NCBI GenBank assembly: GCA_029964075.1
Contig: CM057147.1
Span: 23,767,513-23,831,512, forward strand
DNA from: Patiria pectinifera
Lineage: Eukaryota; Echinodermata; Asteroidea; Valvatida; Asterinidae
Length of the DNA: 64,000 nucleotides
Direction: 5' to 3'
Shown here: positions 1 through 10,000 of the stretch, piece after piece
How the letters are laid out: each line of letters starts with the position of its first letter
Position numbering within the stretch: position 1 is the first letter of the stretch
Made by a program: the position numbers and the translations under genes
The notes under the pieces: generated by a model
The model's input: the letters and a program-made list of their open reading frames with translations, nothing else
Database searches by the model: none
What the model was told of the DNA's origin: nothing

Positions 1-299
1 TCTGCTGCCATCAATGTTGTAGCGCCGCCCTCTGTCGACTGAGTATTATTATTCATTAACCAAACTTCTGACCAATCAGAGCAGACGGTGCCTCTTTGGT
101 AGATGTCGTGCAGTATGCTTTCTTTGTGTGTTCCTCTTCATTTTGCGACAGATAACCCCAAAATGCCTCCAACCCTGCTTTCCAGAGAGGGGAAAACCAT
201 GTGCACGTGTGCAAGTCCACAAAGCAGCAGCGTATCCAGCTTTTGATGTTCTAACATCATTAAAATGAAGTTTATCAGATGCATCCTAGTGTCGTGCTT

Positions 300-930
300 A
301 TGAACATCAGTGATCAAAGGCCGGATCCAGAGCACACATTTGTGGATTTTTATTTGGCTTTTTTTTGTTGGGGGGGGGGGGGTTTGTTGCCGAAAAGTGG
401 GTCCAAAAATTTCCGCCCCAAATTTAATCTGAAAAGCAAGGGGAGGGCAAGGGCAGATCCAGAACACAATTTTTTTTGGGGGGGGGCCCAAAAAAATTTT
501 GGTAAAATTTTGGTCCCCTCAAAAAGTGGGTCAAAAAAATTACGGCGTGGGCTTCGGGGCCCGCTTAAGAGCCCCGAAAAAAAATGTATTCTAGATGCTC
601 TGTGGTGCGATCTGTGGCAATTTCTGACCACTTTAACCAATTTTTTTTTGAGGAAAATATGGTGGTGTACTCATTGCCGGCCTTTATTGCGATGTCACAT
701 ATTAAAAATTGTTTTCGTTTTGGGCGGGCCATGGCCCCCTTTGGCCCCCCCCCCCGGATCCGCCCATGGGGGAGGGGTGTCAATTGCTTTTGTTGAGTTT
801 TGTAGGTAATGCATCCAATGGCTAGTACCTTTTTGCGGCGTTACTAAAAAAGAAAATTGGTGTTTTTTTGTTGGAGGGGCATGGTCCCCGTTCCCCCCTC
901 CTGGATCCGCCGTTGCAGTGCTCCTTACAA
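300..930. repeat. Degraded hAT-like transposon debris
   Basis: This stretch has long G and C homopolymers and repeated ggatccgcc/ggatccag words of the kind found at hAT termini. Bases about 540-640 match, in reverse complement, the right-hand part of the intact hAT-type element at 51037-52753 (shared words include ggcgtgggttc-like and ctagatgctctgtggtg). No transposase frame is visible. I read it as one or more eroded non-autonomous hAT copies. Confidence 0.5.
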
Positions 931-1419
931 AAAAAACCCCAGATTTTATATTGAAAAGGAAATGTATACTTTTTTCAGAGCACACATAATATTTATGGAG
1001 ATCATATAAAGATATGTGTTGAATTTGACGTATAGCAGAGTGATCTTTAAAACTAAAACTGATAATTAATCTTAAGCATTTTGTTCTGAATAACGAACAA
1101 TTTATCAAGCTAGGTTTTGTGTTTCCCCATAGGTATACAGATTGGAGATGAGACAATGATAACGGAACCAAGGTTGCGAGAAATTAATGTGAGGACTTTC
1201 CAACAATTATTTCTCCACGTTAACTTAACAATGATTTCTCCAGGTAATTAACTTATTAATAATGACACCCGAAACTATTGAATCAACCTGTTCAGTTAGA
1301 GTACTGTTGAAACGAATCCGAATGTTTTTATCCACACTTTGATTCGTAGAAGCTGTATGTGTTTTCTTTAAATTCAAGATAACTTGTTTCTCGCAAACCT
1401 TAGTTATCTCTTAGTTTAT

Positions 1420-2050
1420 AGTCATCTCTTGATGAAGTTAACAGCCTCGCTTCAATTTTTGGCACTACATCATCTGCAAATAAGATGAACGTCAGAAGTC
1501 GGGTAGAATATCTTAAATATCAGTAAGAAACAAGATGGGCCCTAGAATGGACCGATCCAGTAAGCCTCTCCCACTGCATTTTCCAGCCGCGCGCATCATA
1601 CGCGCGTGCACGCATGTCGGACTTTTGAGCACGCAATGTCGGACATAAATCACGGCTGTGATTGGTCAGAATACCATGGGGCGGGGCTCACTGGATTGAT
1701 TAGTAAATGGTCTTTACTGACAATTTTCCCCCCTATTTTTAAAGTAATGATCTTCAATCAACACGAGTGACTGACACCACTTGTTTTTAGTTTATCTCAG
1801 AATATCGTGATCTGTTGTATCAAATGCCTTATTAATGCTCCAGAAAAATGCCAAATGAAATAATGTACAAATTAAGTTTGTACAATCAAGGTAAGATTAA
1901 GTCGAATTTTTTGAACTGGGCCATAATTGAGATTGTGACAGTATTTTCACATCTAGCGTCAATTTTTCAAGCCGGTTTGAGGCTAACCTTTCTAACAATT
2001 TCTAACAAGCATGGCAAGGAAGATATAAGACGAGAATTAGTGACAAGGGA
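1420..2050 (-). pseudogene. Non-LTR retrotransposon (LINE) reverse transcriptase fragment
   Basis: On the minus strand, broken frames carry RT motifs in the right order: an N-x-R-x-I-S-x-L-P-like block at about 2040-1950, NKAFDTTDHDIL at about 1830-1800, GPILFL at about 1545-1530, and the catalytic FADD at 1480-1469. The spacing between the AFDT and GPILF blocks (about 260 bp) is normal for the family. The motifs suit the CR1/L2/Jockey group. Several frame changes and stops are present, and no endonuclease or 5' part is recognisable. MITEs start just upstream in LINE orientation, at 2125. Confidence 0.7.
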
Positions 2051-2124
2051 AAAATCACCATTTGTTTTTTTTTGTAAACTGGAGCTTTTGCAATGTTATA
2101 TTCATTTACGGACTTGTCCGGAAG

Positions 2125-2627
2125 TTAAAGGGAAAATATGTTGCAAACATCAAAAAATAAAACTACCAAATCATTTTGAAATACCTTGCTGGACTGTTAG
2201 TGAATGACAGTGTAAAACATCCTGTAAAATCATGGCACCTGGTATACTGTCATTTTCAAGAAAAGTGGTATTTTTGTATCAATTTCCAACGTTGGTCGAC
2301 CGACCAGCATTGGCAAAAAACTGGCTTCTTTTTCAAATACTGGCCCCAATTTGTAATCGATTACACACCTATGAACGGGTACAAGCCAGCTAGACTGGTT
2401 CCCTGACCTTACAATTCCCCAATGTATGTAAACTGCTCTGTTTCTTCTTATATGGAGTCAGGGAACCAGACTACAGGAAAATGATTGTTTTTCTTGGTTT
2501 TTATAGCATTTTCGAACCCATAACCTCAAAAAAGTCAGTGTAATTATATTTGCTATATATTTCCAACCCCCCAATTCCATCCATTTCTGAAAATTACAGC
2601 AAAAGCAAATGATGTATATTCCCTTTA
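2125..2627. repeat. MITE family B, copy 1 (TTAA-flanked)
   Basis: About 500-bp palindromic element beginning TTAAAGGGAA and ending TTCCCTTTA. It contains ggttccctgac with its inverse gtcagggaacc, and an inverted core at 2286-2313 centred on GGTCGACCGACC. Related copies lie at 23962-24208 (partial), 34652-35190, 53818-54339 and 62264-62792. The TTAA flanks suggest a piggyBac-type transposase in trans. It has no coding capacity. Confidence 0.8.
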
Positions 2628-2991
2628 GGCCAAAAAAAAAAGTCTCCGGTTTCTGGTATGCGCGCGCGTCGCCGTAGCCATGCGCGTCGGCAAAATGAAA
2701 AAGGTTTTTTTCAATGAAAGATGATGTCTCAAAACCGCCAAACTCACTGGTTTGACTGGAATCCTGCTGCTGCACAATTTTAACGTGTTTTTAGATTGGG
2801 TTATGGTCGAGAATAAGCTTTATGTGGCCTCTCTGGACTCCCATATATTTGCACTAAGTTTAGGCGGGCACCATTTGCAGTCATCAGCCGACATTTGAAG
2901 CAAAAAAATCAGGTAAAAAAAAAAGAAGCCGCGTCGCCGCACCACTTTTTGGGCAAGCTCCATACCAGAAACAGGAGACTTTTTTTTGGCC
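2628..2991. repeat. MITE with GGCC(A)n GTCTCC terminal inverted repeats
   Basis: Terminal inverted repeats of about 33 bp: the left begins GGCC, an A run, then GTCTCCGGTTTCTGG. The right end is its inverse with few differences. Flanks are TTTA on the left and TTAA on the right. The left TTTA is also the end of the family B copy, so this element apparently inserted into that copy's terminal TTAA. Confidence 0.75.
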
Positions 2992-4372
2992 TTAAAGAGT
3001 GATGGAAAATATCCGTCAGGAAGTGAACAATAAAGGGAGCTGTTTTATTTTTGGTCAGAATATTATCACAGGCATATTATGAACCAACAATGTGCACACA
3101 TAACAAGAACAATTCTGTTTGTTTATATGTTTTATTTTTGTTCCACACCCTACCCACTTGCATCGTCTATTTACAATCTTCAAGTTTTTGGTCGTTCTCA
3201 GTTATTTACACACAAAAAAACACAACTTTTTAAAAATTACATTTTGGAGACATTGCTACTTTTACATATTGATAAAATTGTTTTGCAACATTGGAGCAGA
3301 TTTTTTTCCGATTTACCAACAACGGTAAATAAATTTGACAATTTACACATGATAATTAATTTGTAGGTTTTATACAATAAACACGGACAATGAAACAATT
3401 CAACCAATTTACTTATAAATTCTGTTTTTAAACAATTACACAAATGTATAACATTACAATGCCCTAAAAATCCCTTTATTTTTTCCACATTGGAAAAAAA
3501 TCCCCTTCATAAAAAAATTGGGGAAATAAAAAAAAATTACAAAACTTTGACAATAATTTAATCTTCAAACAAACAAATACGGACATAATATACATGAAAA
3601 CAAAGCTATGGCAAATATGTTTATCAGTCAAACAATAAAGGCTATTATACAAGAAATAAATTATATCCACATTATAATTACACGGTCAACCAAAGAACAT
3701 AAACTTGGCATTCAACGCAGAAACTGCAAACATCAACAACGGCGCTAACACATTGCAGCAGGGTAAAACTGTCAAAATACTAAAATACTGAATTTTAGTA
3801 GCAAAAATACGCCCTGTAATTAACGTATGACTGACGCAATCTCGATACCTAACTGTGTGAGGTACATTAGTAAAACTTTAGAACTAAAAAATAACAAATA
3901 AATAAAAAACAGAAATGCCAGTTATAAATACTGTTCTTCACAGGTATATGTCCAACAAAAGTACCGGTCGTTTGCGTTTTTGTTTGACAATTCCGCTCCA
4001 GCAAGTAGAAATAAAACATCTCTACATCTCAGAATTCACACACAGGGAATACAAATCGGCAAAAATGTTCAAGCATGCAGTATCCTTTATTTAATAAAAT
4101 GTAAACAATTTAATGCCTCCCCTACACAAACACAATGGGAAACAACAAATAAATTGAGAAAAACGAATAAATATTCCTCACATTATATGTCCAAAACATT
4201 TTTACTTCTCAGTCACTCTTCACAGCTTCACTCCCACACACTGAAAATCAAATTCACAACGCAACCAAACTACAATGCCTTAAACCAATTCACTTCATCC
4301 ACTCCAACTCCATCAGCACTTTTAGGCAAGCAGACTTGTTTAAAAATAAAACTTCTAGCTTGACATCTGACT
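2992..4372. other. AT-rich stretch, no gene seen
   Basis: Strongly AT-rich sequence with no convincing coding frame on either strand. It lies downstream of the ULK stop and could be distal 3' UTR of that minus-strand gene. AATAAA occurs on the minus strand several times (for example near 3479 and 4089), but such hexamers are expected by chance here. Confidence 0.3.
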
Positions 4373-4683
4373 TTAAGCTACAGTCCATCATTTGCAGCTA
4401 CCCAAAAAATTACTGACGTAATTAGTGTTGAAAAACATGCTTTAATTTGTCAGATCAGTGCGTGACATCGCGTAGCTGCAATCGGCTCAGTGAGAACGTG
4501 ATTCAGCAGCTTTTGATTTGAAATCGAGATCCTAGAATGTTGTTTTTCTCGAGATATACAGCTGAAGCTTTAAGCTGAAACTTCATCAGGTTAGTTGTTC
4601 AGCACCCTTCTTTAGATTTTGAGCACCTTTGTTGCTTCAAACGAACAAAATGCACAAATTACAAATGATGGACTGCACCTAAA
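4373..4683. repeat. MITE family C, copy at 4.4 kb
   Basis: Left end TTAAGCTACAGTCCATCATTTG. The right end is the inverse, caaatgatggactg followed by a decayed TTAA. It belongs to a palindromic family with copies near 13971, 16910, 26967, 32759, 33191 and 53068. Non-coding. Confidence 0.75.
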
Positions 4684-5671
4684 ACAGTCACACAGGTTCG
4701 AACTCCGATGAGTTCGCATTACTGCTCCTTAGGAATGTGCAATCATTCAAGAATGAATGTACACAGAGATACACATCCAAATCTTACTTCAAAGATCGGA
4801 GGTTCAAATCCTCTTCTGTATTATCTGTTAGCAAAGTAGCTCAAAAAGATACATTACTACTAGTTTGGAAATCTAATGGTCTAGAGTTTGTTACGAACTG
4901 TAACAAACTTTTTTTTGGCAACACCAAACTATATTTGTACACACAATTTGTTTTGGGAAGCTCGTTTCAAGTAACTGACTATTCTAATCAAATGGTTATT
5001 TGCGTTAATGTCATCAAGCACCTCTACTGAACGAATTCAAGAATCTGCCAAAAACTGAATATTCCACGATGAAAACAAATACAACGTAACCTGTCTACTT
5101 GGAGGAAAACATACCTTTCTTTTTAAATTTTGTTTTAAATGTGGCTTAAAACGTTAGGGTATGCTTAATCACAAATTTTTAATTATTAATCAGGGCAGAC
5201 TGTTATTAATTCATAACGAACTGGTATTTTATTGCTTTCATTTCTACTCGCGAATTCAGAAAAATGAAGACTTCACCTTGCTTTCGATTCAACATGGCCG
5301 ACTCATGACTAAAGTCCATAGCAGCATTGGCATATATTAATATTGTGCAAAACTGACCTCAAAGCGAAACCTCCCCGACCCGAAACCGACTTCCGGTCAG
5401 GTTGGGTTGGTTTGTTCATCATTTCAGTTGGATCGGGTCTGTTTCGGTTATGCAATGTTCGAGTTGGTTAAGCCATTTTGGAAAACCCCGAAATAAACCA
5501 AAATCTGGTTGATGGGACTCGGTTTATACCTGTAACGTTTGGGGTCGGTTTGGGCCTGGTCAACCCGAACCGATGCACAAGTATTATTGGTATGGACTAC
5601 ATGCACAATTACCCCTTCAAGAATTCCAAAAGCAGTGTTGGCGGGGAACCACTGGGAGGGGCATTCATAAG
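4684..5671. other. Intergenic or 3' UTR sequence
   Basis: No gene is recognised. Bases 5370-5580 are unusual in containing many short GACCCGAA and TTCGGGTC-like words in both orientations, which gives several small hairpins. A minus-strand AATAAA at 5226-5231 is the first canonical one downstream of the ULK stop and is a possible, unproven, polyadenylation signal. Confidence 0.25.
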
Positions 5672-6370
5672 CATTGCCGACAACGCTAGCCTTTCACCAA
5701 GGCCATCGTGGCTTAACTTGCCCGCATTAGACAAAGCGCAGCAGCGAAACCGCGAAGCGTCTGGAGATGGAGACCACACACGCGAGTGGTGAAGCCACGA
5801 GGGCCTTTTCTAACTTGTCGAGAAATTCTTATGTTTTTCTTTATAATCTCGATTTTTGCTACCCCAAAAGGGTAGCAAAATTCCAACCAATCATCAGCCT
5901 TTTAGTGCGTGCGTGGCTACTACCCAAACACGTCGATGCGCCCGGATGCTTGCACAAAATTTAAAAACAAAAAATGCGAGTCTAGTTTTCCACGAGATCG
6001 TGACCACGTATTTGTTCTTACATTATCTTATTTTAATTTTACTTATAAAAGTATTTCAAGAAATTATTTGAGTGTATGAACTTATTTTTCATCTGAACGT
6101 ACAGTTATTTGCTCTTACGTTTTCCTTACTCACCCTTCTTTTAAAAATGGAAGCGACTAGGCAAAATCCGCGTTGTGATTGGTTAACCTTCAGCACTCTT
6201 CTTATTTGCATAAACACTATGAATAATTCAACAAAATCAAGTTGGGAAAGGACTCGTGGCTTTGCCACTCGTGCGTGCTGACTTGATCTTTGCTCCTGTC
6301 GCTTCGGGTCTTCGCAACTCCGCCGCTCTAAGCCACGATGGCCTTGGGGAAAGGCTACGACAACGCCTGA
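5672..6370. repeat. Large inverted-repeat (foldback) element
   Basis: The left arm (about 5672-5770, with gcctttcaccaaggccatcg) is inverted in the right arm (about 6290-6370, with cgatggccttggggaaaggc). The arms are GC-rich against an AT-rich middle. No transposase is seen and no clear target duplication was identified. It lies downstream of the ULK stop and may be part of its 3' UTR. Confidence 0.6.
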
Positions 6371-6923
6371 CGCTCACGCGAAGACGCTGCGGGTTGGTAC
6401 AGTTAATAATAAACTCTGTCTCGTGTACTTTGCGCCATACGCATGAACCACACTGCGCAAAGGGCGCGTCCCTCACAGCTGAGCTCGCTACATGTATAAC
6501 ATAAACAGGATAGCCAGAAGGGGAAAAAAAAACAGCACCAATTTCAGTTTTACTCATTACATCCACATTGGTTTTCCACAAGCGCAGAAATCTGCTCAAC
6601 ATGAAAACAGATTTTTGCTCAGCATAACTTGGGTAACCAGCAAAAACTGCAAAATACAATTCAATGCTTAAAACTGAATTTTGCTTAAGTTATCTTAAGC
6701 AAGTAGCCAAGTAAGCTGAATTTTGCTTAAGCAAGTAACCTTTGCTAAAAGCGTTTGTGGTTGTTCTCCTCGGCAGCTCGAAGATAATTTATCAAAGCAT
6801 CTGGAGCAATTAAGCAACAGATGAACAGTCACTCCGTCTGATCCCAGATCTTGCTTAGGATTGGTGTTTTCTCGACTGCCAGTTTTCTTCGTCCAAGTTC
6901 CCTTGTCCTCCTTCTTGGTTGCC

Positions 6924-7003
6924 TCATGATGTGGCTAGTGAGGCCAGAGCAGGGCTGGGCTGCTTCTCCAGATGTAGGATTCTTTGATCGAGTAACAGTT
7001 TGT
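6924..7003 (-). CDS. ULK: ULK exon 25 (C-terminus and stop)
   Basis: Encodes residues 930-955, starting [14 protein letters not shown] after a split Tyr codon and ending with TGA at 6926-6924. The acceptor is ttatatcttgcctcag. It is the last helix of the EAT domain plus a short tail. Confidence 0.85.
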
Positions 7004-10000
7004 CTGAGGCAAGATATAAATAAAAAAAGGCATGAATATTATTTAGAAAGTATCAACTGTTAAACTAAAGAACAACATTCCAAATCTAAGGTAATATCAA
7101 GATTTTAAGGATAACTTTTGAAGAATATAATTGTAAGAATCTACCAACTTACATTTCAGAAGTAGTTCCCTATCATTGTCTGATGTAGCCTGGAGGCACA
7201 GCCCATGCAGAAGCCACTGGGCGGTGTGGTAACGGCTTGCACACTGCAGGGAAAAAACGAAAACAGAAATAACAAACAGAAAGTTATTCACAAGATTTTT
7301 TTTGCGTCAGGGTTAAGACCTTCACTGATGTACATGTATGTTTATAAACACTGTGTACTCAGTGTTGTCCTGAGCGATTGTGAGAAAAATTCACAAACTA
7401 CTTGAGGCGGGAATCGAACCCACGACCTCCTGCTTACTAGTGCAGACGGGATCGGCTGGCTGGTTGGAATCTGATATAGCAGCGGGTACCGCGACCAAAT
7501 CTTACTCATAAGATGAAGCAGAATGTTCCAGTTTATTTACTTGGCATTTGAAAAGCCACAATGTTAACCTCTTTGACGACAGAATTGACATGAAAGTCTG
7601 TAAGAGATGTGAACAGTAATTTAAGACAAGGTTTGAAAATTGAAGCAGGAGTATTGGCTTCCTTTACACATGACAGTTTGAAATACGAATGGAAGTAGCC
7701 TTTCAAAAGCCGTACCAAATTTAGAGCTTTCCATAGGTTTGTGCACAAACATGGATGCGCCCAGCGGGTTAAGCCAAAGTCACACATTCACGGTTGGAGC
7801 TACAAATATACATGGTTTACCAAGAATCAATCCATCACGATGAATCATCGAGCTTTGTGGAGAAATCGACTTTCTAAAAATGCACTACGGTTTCAGGACG
7901 GATAGCCACGACTGTCCTACGGTTTTTCTGCGAATTGCTTCACAGTTTGTCAAGAATATAGACGGAGTGGTGAAGAATATCGACGGTATTACCAAGAATA
8001 ATGACGTTAACGTCACAGTTGTCTGCGATTGGGTCATGGATAACCAAGGTTCTCCTATGAATAAAGCATGGATATTCGCAGTACAACCTTAGCAGAACCC
8101 TAGCACATCCGGGCGTATCTGTAGGACATTCGTAGCATATTCGTAGAGATTTCTACCACGAATGAGCTATGAATCTCCACAAATGTGCACGTATAGTCAC
8201 GAATAACACTACGAATAAGTACAGTTGTCCTACGGATGTCCTACGGTTGCACTACAGATTAATGTTTATGACGGTTCACAACGGAAGTTATGAACAGTTT
8301 AAAACTTCCGCAGCCCCTCCACTAATACCCAAGGGAGATGACGGATAACCACGGATGTACTAAGGATGAATACGCTACTCCCACGGTTTATCATCTGTAG
8401 CTCCAAACCGTGAATGTGTGACTTGTGTACAGCAAGTTAGCTCTCTAGCATTTTAATATATATATCTCTCTATGATCTAGAGACAGTGGCATCACAATCA
8501 CAGTTAAATAATTATCACTGCTTCTGTTACCTCCTGCGGGTTGCCAAACAACTCGTCCAGCCCGGTACTCTGACACAGCTCCACTGCGTAGTTGTACATG
8601 AGTTTGTCGGCGGTGATCAGGGACCGGTCTCTCTCCACGTCCCGAGCCCGGCTCATGTTCCTGTCGTACAGACTGCGGCACCGGCCGAGGCATTGGTGGT
8701 ACCGGTCATTCAGTGCCGTGACAACTGTGGCAAAGGACAATATTTAGTATTAACTTTTTTTCTTTTCTTTTCAAAGTGTGTCCCATCCAAGGGTGTCAAA
8801 AGTAGTCAAAATGCACCCTTTCTTGTTCAGGTGCACCCTTTCTTGCCCCCCAGGTGTTAAAAACGGCACATCACACACGACAGTAATATTGACATTATGA
8901 CATGTCATGTCTAATAAACTATCAATTGTGGAGTGCTGTGGCCTCGTGGTTAAGGGCACTGGATTCGTGGTCTGTGGGTAAAGCTGCGGGTTGTGGGTTC
9001 GAGTCCAGCCGGGGTCATGGTGCGTGTGCCCTTGAGCAAGGCACTTTGTCACTCATTGCTTCTCTCCACCCAGGAGTAAATGGGTACCTGTGAGGGCAGA
9101 GATGGTTATTGTGATTGAATAAGCTTGCTTGCGCCTAACAGGCAGCATCGAGCTGTATACTCCCCAGGGAGCTGAGATGGTATTTGGAATGTTTAATTGG
9201 CCCAATGATCAGGGGTAATAGTAATTGATTAGTAATGTGATTTAGTTTACTAATAAGAGCGTTCTTAAATGCCGATTATTATTATTAATCCACTCACCAT
9301 TGCGTACTGCATTTGAGGGTTTCAGCCTCTGGGCGAGGATTTCCGTTTTAGCCATTTCCAGGGCGGCAGACAGAAGCTCCAGCCCTCGGGCGTACAACAC
9401 CACCTGCTCTGCCCTCCTGTCAACATATAACAATGGTAAAAACAATGTGTTCCAATCAGGGCGCCCTCTGTTAAATCATGAACGATACCAACAGGCAAAG
9501 TAAATGTAAATATTTACTACATAAAAACTCATTTCTGCAAACTATTTAACTGAGAGCAAATCATACTTCCTCTCAATGATGTCACAGTACTGATGCCATC
9601 ACAGTACACTACACAAATAGTAATTCAGAATTTGCATTAACAATTACAGAGGAAACCATGAAAACAAAAATGTAACAACTGGCAAGGCAAGTACCATGGT
9701 GTTTCTAAATGACAAAAATGAAAACAAAACAATCATTTGACCAGGGTAATATAAGCCTCAACGATACAGTCCAATGATAGATGGTAAGCCACGAACAAAA
9801 CACTTTGTGAGTGGGGGTTCCAGATAGTCGGAAGTAATCACCCTCTTTTTTTTTTCTTGGGTAGGGAGCCCAAAATAGTGCGGGTCAGAAATGAGAACCA
9901 AAGAATTAGAAAGGATGCCCTAACAGGAAAAAGAAATTACGATTCAGTTTGTTAAATAGACAAAGATTGCGGGTAACACCAAGTGGAAAAAAAATCTCTT

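Noticed and set aside
279-809. 176-codon plus-strand open frame
   Set aside because: Low-complexity G/C/T-run sequence within hAT-like debris, with no protein family resemblance.
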